Origin: Pseudescherichia sp031998825
GTDB lineage: Bacteria; Pseudomonadota; Gammaproteobacteria; Enterobacterales; Enterobacteriaceae
Assembly: GCF_031998825.1 (NCBI RefSeq)
Contig: NZ_DAMACX010000009.1
Span: 44,670 to 108,669, forward strand
DNA length: 64,000 bases
Reading direction: 5' to 3'
The notes below the pieces were generated by a model. The model ran no database searches. It was not told the DNA's origin and saw nothing but the letters and a program-made list of their open reading frames with translations. Position 1 is the stretch's first letter. Each line of letters opens with the position of its first letter. The position numbers and the translations under genes were made by a program. Positions 26,847-35,980 of the stretch are shown one piece after another.

Positions 26847-27296
26847 TTACTCAGCAACCACGTTGATGATAACTTTAGCAAACACTTCGCTGTGAACCTG
26901 GAAGTCCACTTCGTGCTCACCAGTGGTACGCAGAACGCCGTTCGGCAGACGAACTTCGCTCTTAGCCACGTCAACGCCAGCTGCAGTTACAGCGTCAGCG
27001 ATGTCGCGAGTACCGATGGAACCGAACAGTTTACCTTCGTCGCCTGCTTTAGACGCGATGGTAACGGTGCCCAGTGCGTTGATTTTCTCAGCGCGAGCTT
27101 CAGCAGCGTTCTGAACGTCAGCCAGTTTAGCTTCCAGTTCAGCACGGCGTGCTTCGAAGAATTCAACGTTTTTCTTGGTAGCAGGAACAGCTTTGCCCTG
27201 CGGTACCAGGAAGTTACGAGCGTAGCCCGCTTTAACGTTAACCTGGTCGCCCAGGCTACCGAGGTTTGCTACTTTATCAAGCAGAATAACTTGCAT
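26847..27296 (-). CDS. rplI: 50S ribosomal protein L9
   Basis: L9 binds 23S rRNA near the L1 stalk and protrudes from the large subunit. The 149-residue product has the two globular domains joined by a long central helix (KNVEFFEARRAELEAKLADV). The N-terminal signature MQVILLDKVANLGSLGDQV and GYARNFLVPQGKA are intact. It is the last gene of its operon and is followed by a terminator. Confidence 0.98.
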   Translation of the reverse strand: MQVILLDKVANLGSLGDQVNVKAGYARNFLVPQGKAVPATKKNVEFFEARRAELEAKLADVQNAAEARAEKINALGTVTIASKAGDEGKLFGSIGTRDIADAVTAAGVDVAKSEVRLPNGVLRTTGEHEVDFQVHSEVFAKVIINVVAE

Positions 27297-27337
27297 TACC
27301 TTATCCTCTCAAAGTCGTATTAATGGACCGTGCCCGA

Positions 27338-27884
<547 letters not shown>

Positions 27885-27890
27885 CAGAAA

Positions 27891-28286
27891 TTACTCTTCA
27901 GAATCCCCAGCATCTTCAGCATCTGCGGTTTCGTTAGCGAAATCATCGCGACGCTCACGGCGCTCGTCTTTCGCTTTAACCATCGGAGATGCTTCAGTAA
28001 CAGCGTTTTTGGTACGCATAACCATGCTGCGGATAACGGCATCGTTGAAGCGGAAGTTAGTTTCCAGCTCATCGATCGCTTCCTGCGGCGCTTCAACGTT
28101 CAGCAGAACGTAGTGTGCTTTGTGCAGTTTGTTGATCGGATAAGCCAGCTGACGGCGGCCCCAGTCTTCCAGACGGTGGATCGTGCCTTCTGCTGCAGTG
28201 ATAGCACCAGTGTAACGCTCGATCATGCCCGGAACCTGTTCGCTCTGGTCAGGATGGACCATAAAAACGATTTCGTAATGACGCAT
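27891..28286 (-). CDS. rpsF: 30S ribosomal protein S6
   Basis: S6 forms a heterodimer with S18 in the 30S platform. The 131-residue product begins MRHYEIVFMVHPDQSEQV, carries EDWGRRQLAYPINKLHKAHY, and ends in an acidic tail (ADAEDAGDSEE) that is the target of glutamate addition by RimK in E. coli. First gene of its operon. Its leader shows a likely S6:S18 feedback site and a good promoter. Confidence 0.98.
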   Translation of the reverse strand: MRHYEIVFMVHPDQSEQVPGMIERYTGAITAAEGTIHRLEDWGRRQLAYPINKLHKAHYVLLNVEAPQEAIDELETNFRFNDAVIRSMVMRTKNAVTEASPMVKAKDERRERRDDFANETADAEDAGDSEE

Positions 28287-28340
28287 CGAATTGCTCCTTA
28301 CGGATTATTCAGCCTCCTGTCAGGGTCAGCCGCGGCCCAT
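28287..28340 (-). promoter_or_regulatory. rpsF leader, probable S6:S18 autoregulatory element
   Basis: The leader just before rpsF contains CCTGACAGGAGGCTGAATA followed by AATCCGTAAGGAG, with the unpaired CCG typical of the S6:S18-binding leader of enteric rpsF mRNAs. Excess S6:S18 complex would block rpsF translation. Assigned from resemblance to the E. coli leader as I recall it; folding was not computed. Confidence 0.5.
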
Positions 28341-28386
28341 GGAAGCAAGGAACGTGTTTGAAAGGCGGCTGAAAAATTGACGCGTA

Positions 28387-28415
28387 ATCATACTTGCGAA
28401 GCCAGACGAACTCAA
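28387..28415 (-). promoter_or_regulatory. Promoter of the rpsF operon
   Basis: On the minus strand TTGAGT (28415-28410), a 17-base spacer and TATGAT (28392-28387) make a good sigma-70 promoter about 100 bases before the rpsF start. Confidence 0.65.
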
Positions 28416-28640
28416 GGTGATTGCACAAATAATTCGCACAAAGCGTGAAGTGCGCTGTTTAGGCAGGTCTAAGCTTGCTCAATCCGCATTGCGGTAAATT
28501 TTTGCACAACTGCAGCAGAAACGATCGCGGTGAGTTTTCCCGCCAGTGAGTACACTTTAGGTAAGCCCGAACGCGAGTGAGGAGCGGCTCCTCTACGATC
28601 GCGCATCAGAGAGCTGTTGATGAGTGAGTTGGGGTGTAAC

Positions 28641-28850
28641 ATGATGAAAAAATTGACTATTCCACTACTGACGGCGTTGCTACTGAGCACCAGCGCAACG
28701 GCGGCTATTCAGGTCGATCCCCATCCGGAACGCAATATGGATGACGTGATGAGCCTGGGCGTAGTATATATAAACCACAATCACGCCGCTGATGGTGAAG
28801 CTGGCCAGCCCCCAACGCAAGAAAGCGAGGCTCACGCTGCAAAGGACTAA
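28641..28850 (+). pseudogene. Truncated yjfY-like (YhcN/DUF1471) gene
   Basis: The 69-residue frame has a signal peptide (cleavage near ATA|AIQVD) and then VDPHPERNMDDVMSLGVVYINHN, which resembles the first half of the small periplasmic E. coli protein YjfY, encoded at the same place beside rpsF. After NHN the DUF1471 second half is missing; the frame reads a proline/glutamate-rich tail that is really the start of the overlapping MFS gene and stops at 28850. I read this as a 5' remnant left when the MFS gene was joined in. Adjacent ATGs at 28641 and 28644 are both possible starts. Confidence 0.6.
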
Positions 28851-30045
28851 CACCGAACACCGCTCCACGACGCTGAGTCGTATTCCGCAGGGCGTCTGGG
28901 TTCTCGGCGGCGTTAGCCTGCTTATGGATGTCTCATCAGAGATGATCCACAGCCTGCTGCCGCTGTTTATGGCCACCACCCTCGGCGCCAGCGTGATTAT
29001 TATTGGCATCATTGAGGGTCTGGCCGAAGCCACCGCCCTGATTATCAAAGTCTTCTCCGGCGTGCTCAGCGACTACCTGGGTAAACGCAAGGGCTTAGCC
29101 ATGCTCGGCTACGGCCTCGGCGCAATAAGTAAGCCGCTCTTCGCCCTCGCCAGCTCCTCAGGCCTGGTATTAACTGCGCGCATGATCGACCGCGTCGGCA
29201 AAGGCATTCGCGGCGCGCCGCGGGATGCGCTAGTGGCCGACGTCACACCGCCGGAGATCCGCGGCGCGGCTTTCGGGCTACGCCAGTCGCTGGACACCGT
29301 AGGCGCCTTTCTCGGGCCGCTGCTGGCGGTGGCGCTGATGTTTCTCTGGCACAACGACTTTCAGGCTATCTTCTGGGTGGCCGTTATTCCGGGCGTCATG
29401 TCCATCACCCTGCTCTGGTTTGGCCTGCGCGAGCCAAAAAATCCTGTGGCCCATAAACGGACCAACCCGCTGCGCCGGGAGAGCCTAAAGAAGCTCAGCC
29501 CCGCCTACTGGTGGGTAGTGGGCTTAGGGGCTATCTTTACCCTGGCCCGCTTTAGCGAAGCGTTTCTTGTCCTGCGCGCCAACCAGATGGAGATCCCGCT
29601 TTTCGCTATCCCGCTGGTGATGGTGGCGATGAACCTGGTTTACAGCGTGACGGCCTATCCGTTTGGCAAACTCTCTGACCGCATGAGCCATAGCGGCCTG
29701 TTACAAGCCGGGCTGCTGGTGCTGATCGCCGCAGACATCGCCCTGGCGCTCAGCCAGCACTGGAGCACGCTGCTGCTCGGCGTCGGCCTGTGGGGGATCC
29801 ATATGGGCATGACCCAGGGCCTGCTGGCCGCCATGATCGCCCACACCGCCCCGTCGGCGCTGCGCGGGACCGCCTTTGGCATGTTCAATCTGATTAGCGG
29901 TATCGCGATGCTGCTCGCCAGCACGGGCGCGGGCATTCTGTGGGAGACGCTGGGCGCCGCCTCGACCTTCTACGCCGGGGCAGTTATCTGCGTGATGACG
30001 CTGCTGGGTATGCGGCTTACGCCTGCGGCATACCAGCAGCGTTAA
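28792..30045 (+). CDS. Major facilitator superfamily transporter
   Basis: The 417-residue product has 12 predicted membrane segments and typical MFS motifs: DVSSEMIHSLLPLF in the first helix, DRVGKGIRGAPRDALVAD in the loop after helix 2-3, and GAAFGLRQSLDTVGAFLGPLLA. Substrate unknown; drug or small-metabolite efflux is the usual role. The start at 28792 lies inside the truncated yjfY-like frame and has no clear Shine-Dalgarno sequence, so translation may depend on coupling to that frame. The gene ends four bases before the convergent ulaF stop. Confidence 0.85.
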   Translation: MVKLASPQRKKARLTLQRTNTEHRSTTLSRIPQGVWVLGGVSLLMDVSSEMIHSLLPLFMATTLGASVIIIGIIEGLAEATALIIKVFSGVLSDYLGKRKGLAMLGYGLGAISKPLFALASSSGLVLTARMIDRVGKGIRGAPRDALVADVTPPEIRGAAFGLRQSLDTVGAFLGPLLAVALMFLWHNDFQAIFWVAVIPGVMSITLLWFGLREPKNPVAHKRTNPLRRESLKKLSPAYWWVVGLGAIFTLARFSEAFLVLRANQMEIPLFAIPLVMVAMNLVYSVTAYPFGKLSDRMSHSGLLQAGLLVLIAADIALALSQHWSTLLLGVGLWGIHMGMTQGLLAAMIAHTAPSALRGTAFGMFNLISGIAMLLASTGAGILWETLGAASTFYAGAVICVMTLLGMRLTPAAYQQR

Positions 30046-30049
30046 GCGC

Positions 30050-30736
30050 TTACTTCTGTCCGTAGTAGGCGTGGGAGCCGTGCTTGCGCATAAAGTGTTT
30101 ATCCATCAGATAGTCATCAATGGGTTTCAGGCCGGGGTTGATGCCCCGCGCAATCCACGCCATCCGCGCCACCTCCTCCATCACCACCGCATTGTGCACC
30201 GCATCGTGCGCATCCTTGCCCCAGGCAAACGGCCCGTGCTGATAAACCACCACGCCCGGGGTATGCAGCGGCTCGCACTCCTTCAGCGTCTCGATGATGA
30301 CCCTGCCGGTGTTTAGCTCGTACTCGCCCTGCACCTCCTCCTCGGTTAGTGCCCGCGTGCAGGGAATATCGCCCAGGAAGTAGTCTGCATGGGTAGTGCC
30401 CAGGGCCGGGATCGCCAGTCCGGCCTGCGCCCAGGCGGTGGCGTGCGTTGAGTGGGTATGCACCACGCCGCCGAGGGAGGGATAGCGGCGATAGAGCACC
30501 AGATGGGTGGCGGTATCGGAGGAGGGACGCAGTGCCCCCTCAACCACATTACCTTCTATATCCACCACAACGATGTCGTCCACCGTCATCGTTTCATAAC
30601 CCACGCCGCTGGGCTTGATGGCTACCAGCCCGCGCGCCCTGTCGATGGCGCTGACGTTGCCCCAGGTAAAGGTCACCAGGCCGTAGCGCGGCAGATCCAG
30701 GTTAGCCTCTAGAACCTGCTGTTTAAGCTGCTGCAT
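30050..30736 (-). CDS. ulaF: L-ribulose-5-phosphate 4-epimerase UlaF
   Basis: UlaF is the last enzyme of L-ascorbate fermentation, turning L-ribulose 5-phosphate into D-xylulose 5-phosphate for the pentose phosphate pathway. The 228-residue product is a class II aldolase-family zinc enzyme with GNVSAID, KPSGVGYETM, the zinc motif HTHSTHATAWAQ and YQHGPFAWGKD. It overlaps the end of ulaE by 14 bp. AraD is the close paralogue; position in the ula operon decides the name. Confidence 0.96.
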   Translation of the reverse strand: MQQLKQQVLEANLDLPRYGLVTFTWGNVSAIDRARGLVAIKPSGVGYETMTVDDIVVVDIEGNVVEGALRPSSDTATHLVLYRRYPSLGGVVHTHSTHATAWAQAGLAIPALGTTHADYFLGDIPCTRALTEEEVQGEYELNTGRVIIETLKECEPLHTPGVVVYQHGPFAWGKDAHDAVHNAVVMEEVARMAWIARGINPGLKPIDDYLMDKHFMRKHGSHAYYGQK

Positions 30737-31589
30737 GGGTATCCTCCAGCAGTCCGGCCCGGGCCATGCGCTCGCATACCCACGCCCGTGCCTTCGCCAC
30801 TTCCTGCAGCGGATCGGCCGCCGTCTCGCTCCACATCTCGATCAGATAAGGCCCGCAGTAGCCGCTCTCTTTCAGCGTCCGGAAGCAGCGTTCGAAGTCC
30901 ACTACGCCAGTGCCAAAAGGAACGTTTTTGAATACGCCAGGACGGGTATCCTTCACGTGCACCGCCACGATATGCCCGCTGCCTGCCCGCAGCTCCATCT
31001 GCACGTCGTTGTCCCATGCCGAGAGATTGCCGATATCCGGGTAGAGCTGAAACCATGGATTGTTCAGATAGTGGGTATAGCCGAGCGCTTTGCTGATGGA
31101 GTTCATCAGCGGGTAGTCCATGATCTCCATCGCCAGCGTGACCTGCGCACGGCTGGCCATCTCCACGCTCACCTTCAGTCCGTCACGGAAACGGCGGCGC
31201 GTCTCGTCGTTGGCCTGCTGATAGTAGACGTCATAGCCAGCCAGCTGGATCACGCGAATGCCAACGTCCTGCGCCAGCTGAATAGCGCGACGCATGATCT
31301 CCAGCCCCTCAGAGCGCACCGCGTCATCTTCACTGCCCAGCGGAAAGCGACGGTGGGCACTCAGGCACATAGAGGGAACCCGTACCCCGGTGTCGGCAAC
31401 CGCCTTCACCAGCGCCAGACGCTGCTCCTGGCTCCAGCTAAGCCGGGCCAGCCGGGCGTCGGTTTCGTCGATCGACATCTCAACAAAATCAAATCCCAGC
31501 GTTTTCGCAATATTAAGGCGCTCGTACCAGCACTCCCCGGCGGGGAGCGCTTTTTCATAGATGCCAAGCGGCACGGTTTTCGACAGCAT
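30723..31589 (-). CDS. ulaE: L-xylulose-5-phosphate 3-epimerase UlaE
   Basis: UlaE converts L-xylulose 5-phosphate to L-ribulose 5-phosphate. The 288-residue TIM-barrel product (E. coli 284) shows SIDETDARLARLSW, SMCLSAHRRFPLGS, ELYP-type QLYPDIGNLSAW and HVKDTRPG, which belong to the metal-binding pocket. It lies nine bases after ulaD and overlaps ulaF. Confidence 0.96.
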   Translation of the reverse strand: MLSKTVPLGIYEKALPAGECWYERLNIAKTLGFDFVEMSIDETDARLARLSWSQEQRLALVKAVADTGVRVPSMCLSAHRRFPLGSEDDAVRSEGLEIMRRAIQLAQDVGIRVIQLAGYDVYYQQANDETRRRFRDGLKVSVEMASRAQVTLAMEIMDYPLMNSISKALGYTHYLNNPWFQLYPDIGNLSAWDNDVQMELRAGSGHIVAVHVKDTRPGVFKNVPFGTGVVDFERCFRTLKESGYCGPYLIEMWSETAADPLQEVAKARAWVCERMARAGLLEDTHAAA

Positions 31590-31598
31590 AGCCGCTCC

Positions 31599-32249
31599 TT
31601 AACCCCACAGCTGGGCGATTGAGCGTTTAAACTGCCGCGCGGCCTGCACCGGATCGGCGGCATCGCGAATGCTGCGCCCGGCGATAAACACGTGGATCGG
31701 AATGCCTTTAAACAGCGGCAGATCCTCCAGCGCCAGCCCACCGGTAACGGTGACCTTAAAGCCCATCTCCGCCAGGCGTTTGATCGCGCTGATGTCCGCC
31801 TCGCCCCAGGCAACGCCCGCCGCCTGGGCATCGCGGCTGCGGTGGTAGACCACCTGCTGAATGCCCGCCTCCCGCCACGCCTGCGCCTGCTCCCAGGTCC
31901 AGAAGCCGGTCAGCTCGATTTGCACATCGCCATTAAACTCATGGGCGACGTCGAGCGCGCCTTTGGCGGTGTTGATATCCGCGCAGCAGATCACGGTGAC
32001 CCAGTCGGCATTGGCCTCAAAGCACATGCGCGAGAGGATCTTCCCGGCATCGGCAATTTTGGCGTCGGCCAGCACGATTTTATGCGGATAGAGCGCCTTA
32101 AGATCGCGCACCGCGCGCACCCCTTCCCCCACGCAGAGGATGGTGCCTACTTCAATAATGTCCACCTCTTCGGCAATCAGCCGCGTGGTAGCGTAGGCGT
32201 CGGCAAGGGTCTGGTTATCCAGCGCAACCTGTAACATTGGTAATGACAT
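31599..32249 (-). CDS. ulaD: 3-keto-L-gulonate-6-phosphate decarboxylase UlaD
   Basis: UlaD decarboxylates 3-keto-L-gulonate 6-phosphate to L-xylulose 5-phosphate. The 216-residue product belongs to the orotidine-5'-phosphate-decarboxylase suprafamily, with VALDNQTLADA, EVGTILCVGEG and the catalytic KIVLADAKIADAG block. The start at 32249 gives MSLPMLQVALDN and has AAGGAAG upstream; a start 14 codons earlier would overlap ulaC and has no family match. Confidence 0.96.
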   Translation of the reverse strand: MSLPMLQVALDNQTLADAYATTRLIAEEVDIIEVGTILCVGEGVRAVRDLKALYPHKIVLADAKIADAGKILSRMCFEANADWVTVICCADINTAKGALDVAHEFNGDVQIELTGFWTWEQAQAWREAGIQQVVYHRSRDAQAAGVAWGEADISAIKRLAEMGFKVTVTGGLALEDLPLFKGIPIHVFIAGRSIRDAADPVQAARQFKRSIAQLWG

Positions 32250-32262
32250 CGTCGTCTTCCTT

Positions 32263-32730
32263 TTAAACAGCCGCCGCAGTGGCGTTATCAATTAAATCAA
32301 GAACCTCCTGCTCACTACGGCAGGCGCGGAGGCGATCAAAGTTGGCTTCATCCTCAAACAGGTTAACGATCTGCATAATGCCAACCTCCTGATGGGTGTG
32401 GGCATCCACCGCCGCCAGGGTGATGAGAATATCGACCGGATCGTTATCTTCATGGTTGAACGCCAGCGGCGTCTTCAACGTCACCAGCGCAAAACCGGTG
32501 CGCTTTACTCCCTCCTCCGGGCGACCGTGGGGCATCGCCAGTCCCGGCGCGATGACAAAGTAGGGACCAAACTTTTCGACGCCGTCGAGAATGGCCTGGT
32601 AGTAGCGCGGCTCCACCACATCGGCGTCCACCAGCAGATCGACGCCGATTTTCACCGCCTCCTGCCAGCTCCGGGCCTCCGCCTGCAGGCGAATGGTGTG
32701 GTTCTGCGCCAGCGAATCACGTAGTTTCAT
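32263..32730 (-). CDS. ulaC: Ascorbate-specific PTS component IIA, UlaC
   Basis: UlaC passes phosphate from HPr to UlaB during ascorbate uptake. The 155-residue product is of the mannitol/fructose IIA type. The phosphorylated histidine is His68 in PGLAMPHGRPEEGV. A 13-bp gap separates it from ulaD and three bases from ulaB. Confidence 0.96.
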   Translation of the reverse strand: MKLRDSLAQNHTIRLQAEARSWQEAVKIGVDLLVDADVVEPRYYQAILDGVEKFGPYFVIAPGLAMPHGRPEEGVKRTGFALVTLKTPLAFNHEDNDPVDILITLAAVDAHTHQEVGIMQIVNLFEDEANFDRLRACRSEQEVLDLIDNATAAAV

Positions 32731-32733
32731 GGC

Positions 32734-33045
32734 TTATCCTTGCTTCATATCCTGCGGAAAATGCGCCTCGATCACCTCCAGCAGCTTCGGACCAAAGTCC
32801 GCCGCCGAGAGCATATTGCGCACGCCCACCACGTACTTATTGCCTGTCACCGTGATTTCGCTGGCGACATGGGTTGAGGCGATGATGATATCCGCCCCGT
32901 TCAGCTCGCTCTTATACTCACCAACGGCACAGCTGTTGACGGTATGGGCGATCCCCTGCTGGGTAAGAAACTGATCGACCTTCATTTTCATGATCATTGA
33001 GCTGCCTTGCCCGCAGCCACACACTGCCAGAATACGTACGGTCAT
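32734..33045 (-). CDS. ulaB: Ascorbate-specific PTS component IIB, UlaB
   Basis: UlaB receives phosphate from UlaC and gives it to ascorbate as UlaA imports it. The 103-residue product has the phosphorylated Cys9 in the P-loop VCGCGQGSSMIMKMK. E. coli has Asn at position 11 as I recall it, where this protein has a second cysteine. I start at 33045, since MTVRILAVCG is the family N-terminus and the longer frame reaches into ulaA. Confidence 0.96.
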   Translation of the reverse strand: MTVRILAVCGCGQGSSMIMKMKVDQFLTQQGIAHTVNSCAVGEYKSELNGADIIIASTHVASEITVTGNKYVVGVRNMLSAADFGPKLLEVIEAHFPQDMKQG

Positions 33046-33058
33046 AACTTCACTCCTT

Positions 33059-34456
33059 TTACTGGGCAGAACGCTCTGCCAGCTCGTTTTCCGCGTCCTC
33101 TTCCGCACGCAGCGTGCGTCCGGCGAAGACCATATAGACCAGCGCAATCAGGATGATGACGCCCATAAACCACAGCCCCAGCGTCATGCCCTGCATCATC
33201 GGCGGAGCCAGAATCGACCAGTCCGCCATCCCCATCCAGGCGCTCATGCCGGTGAGCTTGATAGCCCAGACGCAGCCAAAGATCTCAATCATCCCCATCA
33301 CCAGGCAGATCTTGAGCGCGGCGCGCCAGCCACCAAAGTGGTTAGCAAACACGCCGATGGTGGCGTTGGAGAAGAACATGGGGATAAAGCCGGGAATGAT
33401 GAGGATCGAGGAGCCGCAGGCGATGAGGATCGCTACTGCCAGCAGCTGGCCCACCGTGCCCCACATAAAGCCCCACACTACGGCGTTAGGGGCAAAGCTA
33501 TAGATAGCCGCACAGTCGATAGCCAGCACCGCGCCAGGGATCAGCCGCTGGGAGATGCCGTTAAAGGCCTCCGACAGCTCGGCGACGAACATGCGCACGC
33601 CCTGCACGATGATGAAAATCGCCACCGCGAACTGAAAGCCCGTTTGCAGAATGTAGATAGTCCAGTGGGTTTTACCCGCCATCGCCTGCACGGTATCGAG
33701 GCCGAAGGAGATGAGGATTGCCCCGAAGAAAACCGTCATCACAATCGCCGTCGAGACGATGTTGTCGTGAAAGATATTCAGCCAGCCGGGAAGGTTCAGC
33801 TCCTCCACGCTCTCCTCTTTTTTACCGAGGTACGGCGCAAGCCTGTAGGCAATCCAGGAGGCAAACTGCTGCTGGTGGCCAATTGAGAAGCCGCTATTTT
33901 CAGTCACTTGCTGAGTCGGCTTGAACATCATGTTGGAGGTGATCCCCCAGTAGAGCGACACCAGCACGGCGGTACAGATGATGGTGGTCCACATCGGATA
34001 GCCGAGGATATAGAAGAACACCGCGATCAGCCCGGCCTGCTGAAACATAATGTGGCCGGTAAGCATGATGGTGCGGATGCCGGTAACCCGTCGGAACAGG
34101 ACATAAAGAATATTTAGCGCCAGCGCCAGCAGCACCGCATAGCCCACCCAGCTATAGGCATCCCCCATCCGGTCGATGGTCGCCATCATCGAGGCGTAGG
34201 TATCAGAGATGGCACCGTTGATGCCGTAGACCTCTGACATTTTGGCCACGACCGGTTTGAAGGTGCTGGTGAGGATCCCGGATCCGGCCTGTAGCAGCAT
34301 AAAGCCGATAATCGTTTTGATCGTGCCCTTAACGATAACGCTCACGCTTTTGCGCAGCAGGATGTACCCCAGGCACGTCACAATGCCCAGCAGCAGCGGC
34401 GCGTTGGTCATGACCTGGTTAAAGAACACGGTAAAGAGGGTGTAGAGGGTCTCCAT
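33059..34456 (-). CDS. ulaA: Ascorbate-specific PTS permease IIC, UlaA
   Basis: UlaA is the membrane component that takes up L-ascorbate and releases L-ascorbate 6-phosphate in the cytoplasm. The 465-residue product equals the E. coli length and has about eleven membrane helices. Conserved stretches include GFMLLQAGSGILTSTFKPVV and MLTGHIMFQQAGLIAVFFY. It is the first gene of the ulaABCDEF operon and is divergent from ulaG across a 353-bp control region. Confidence 0.97.
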   Translation of the reverse strand: METLYTLFTVFFNQVMTNAPLLLGIVTCLGYILLRKSVSVIVKGTIKTIIGFMLLQAGSGILTSTFKPVVAKMSEVYGINGAISDTYASMMATIDRMGDAYSWVGYAVLLALALNILYVLFRRVTGIRTIMLTGHIMFQQAGLIAVFFYILGYPMWTTIICTAVLVSLYWGITSNMMFKPTQQVTENSGFSIGHQQQFASWIAYRLAPYLGKKEESVEELNLPGWLNIFHDNIVSTAIVMTVFFGAILISFGLDTVQAMAGKTHWTIYILQTGFQFAVAIFIIVQGVRMFVAELSEAFNGISQRLIPGAVLAIDCAAIYSFAPNAVVWGFMWGTVGQLLAVAILIACGSSILIIPGFIPMFFSNATIGVFANHFGGWRAALKICLVMGMIEIFGCVWAIKLTGMSAWMGMADWSILAPPMMQGMTLGLWFMGVIILIALVYMVFAGRTLRAEEDAENELAERSAQ

Positions 34457-34532
34457 AACGCTCTCCAGAGAGTGAATGCGCCGGATCGTTGCGGCCCGGC
34501 ACGGGATGTGGCCACTACTCTACCCATCAAAA

Positions 34533-34549
34533 GTAATCACAAAAAGATT
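34533..34549. promoter_or_regulatory. Candidate UlaR operator on the ulaA side
   Basis: GTAATCACAAAAAGATT differs by one base from the motif on the ulaG side, 231 bp away. Repetition at both divergent promoters suggests that the UlaR repressor bridges them, as proposed for E. coli. Confidence 0.55.
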
Positions 34550-34763
34550 GAATGTGATTATTTGTGATACGCCGCGCAATTTATTCCCCTGCATTACATA
34601 CGGATATAGATGTATAATATTTAAATCGATAAATATTAATAATTTACATATAAATATCGTATTTTTACCATGTCGCATCCGGTTGACCATAAGATTCACA
34701 GCTCTTCAGGCTGAACATTTTCTCGTTGCATTGCTGATAAAACGGTGACAGCATAAATCAAAT

Positions 34764-34780
34764 GTAATCACAAAATGATT
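34764..34780. promoter_or_regulatory. Candidate UlaR operator on the ulaG side
   Basis: GTAATCACAAAATGATT lies directly before the TATAAT at 34781, where bound repressor would block RNA polymerase. It is the near-copy of the motif at 34533. Confidence 0.55.
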
Positions 34781-34809
34781 TATAATGACTACCCGTAAGG
34801 AGCAGCGCG

Positions 34810-35874
34810 ATGAGTAAAGTAGAGAGCATTACCCGAGAATCCTGGATCCTGAGTACCTTTCCAGAGTGGGGAAGCTGGCTGAATGAAGAGATTGAACAGG
34901 AGCGCGTGGCGCCCGGCACCTTTGCCATGTGGTGGCTGGGCTGCACCGGGATCTGGCTCAAATCCGAAGGCAGCACCAACGTCTGCGTCGATCTCTGGTG
35001 CGGCACGGGTAAGCAGAGCCACGGCAACCCGCTGATGAAAACCGGCCATCAGATGCAGCGCATGGCGGGCGTCAAAAAGCTACAGCCGAATCTGCGCACC
35101 ACCCCGTTTGTGCTCGATCCTTTTGCTATCCGTGAGATCGACGCCGTGCTGGCCACCCACGATCATAACGATCATATCGACGTTAACGTCGCCGCCGCCG
35201 TGATGCAGAACTGCGCCAGCGATGTGCCCTTTATCGGGCCGCAGACCTGCGTCGATCTGTGGGTCGGCTGGGGCGTGCCACGTGAACGCTGCATCGTGGC
35301 GAAGCCCGGTGACGTAGTGAAGGTGAAAGATATCGAGATCCACGCCCTGGACGCCTTTGACCGCACGGCGCTGATCACCCTGCCGGCGGATCAAAAAGCC
35401 GCAGGCGTGCTGCCGGACGGCATGGATCTGCGTGCCGTAAACTACCTGTTCAAGACGCCGGGCGGCTCCCTGTACCACAGCGGCGACTCCCACTACTCGA
35501 ACTACTATGCGAAGCACGGCAATGAGCATCAGATCGACGTGGCGCTGGGATCCTACGGGGAGAACCCGCGCGGCATTACCGATAAAATGACCAGTGCCGA
35601 TATCCTGCGCATGGCGGAGGCGCTGAACACCCACGTGGTGATCCCCTTCCATCACGATATCTGGTCAAACTTCCAGGCCGATCCGCAGGAGATCCGCGTC
35701 CTGTGGGAGATGAAAAAAGATCGCCTGAAGTACGGCTTCAAGCCCTTTATCTGGCAGCCGGGGGGCAAATTCACCTGGCCGCTGGACAAAGACAACCTGG
35801 AGTTTCACTTCCCACGCGGGTTTGACGACTGCTTTACCTGCGAGCCGGACCTGCCGTTTAAATCCTTCCTGTAA
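34810..35874 (+). CDS. ulaG: L-ascorbate-6-phosphate lactonase UlaG
   Basis: UlaG opens L-ascorbate 6-phosphate to 3-keto-L-gulonate 6-phosphate in the cytoplasm, the step before UlaD. The 354-residue product equals the E. coli length and has a metallo-beta-lactamase fold with the metal motif ATHDHNDHID, and YHSGDSHYSNYY and PFHHDIWSNF downstream. AAGGAG lies upstream of the ATG. Terminator follows. Confidence 0.97.
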   Translation: MSKVESITRESWILSTFPEWGSWLNEEIEQERVAPGTFAMWWLGCTGIWLKSEGSTNVCVDLWCGTGKQSHGNPLMKTGHQMQRMAGVKKLQPNLRTTPFVLDPFAIREIDAVLATHDHNDHIDVNVAAAVMQNCASDVPFIGPQTCVDLWVGWGVPRERCIVAKPGDVVKVKDIEIHALDAFDRTALITLPADQKAAGVLPDGMDLRAVNYLFKTPGGSLYHSGDSHYSNYYAKHGNEHQIDVALGSYGENPRGITDKMTSADILRMAEALNTHVVIPFHHDIWSNFQADPQEIRVLWEMKKDRLKYGFKPFIWQPGGKFTWPLDKDNLEFHFPRGFDDCFTCEPDLPFKSFL

Positions 35875-35884
35875 AATCCAGAGC

Positions 35885-35909
35885 GTGCCGGTCGGTTCCG
35901 GCACTTTTT
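35885..35909 (+). terminator. Rho-independent terminator of ulaG
   Basis: GTGCCGG, a six-base loop, CCGGCAC and TTTTT. It separates ulaG from ulaR, so ulaR probably has its own promoter in the 71 bp that follow. Confidence 0.85.
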
Positions 35910-35980
35910 AGCTGGAGACTTAGTAATTTGCGGCTATTTCAAATAGTATCGTAAAGAATCACCTTTAATCGGAATAGCTC

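Larger units (their letters stand above)
28287..28640. other. Divergent region between rpsF and the yjfY-like gene
   Basis: This 354-bp region holds the rpsF leader and promoter on the minus strand. Toward the plus-strand gene lies a perfect inverted repeat, GAGGAGC and GCTCCTC with one central base (28579-28593), of unknown role. A TACACT at 28551-28556 could be a -10 for the plus-strand gene. No further gene was supported. Confidence 0.5.
34457..34809. promoter_or_regulatory. ulaA/ulaG divergent control region
   Basis: This 353-bp region holds the promoters of the ulaABCDEF operon and ulaG. The middle is very AT-rich, suiting the IHF-dependent bending described for the E. coli region. TATAAT at 34781-34786 is the probable ulaG -10. 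TGTGAT words at 34553-34558 and 34564-34569 may be CRP half-sites. Two near-identical 17-base motifs at either end are listed separately as operators. Confidence 0.7.
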
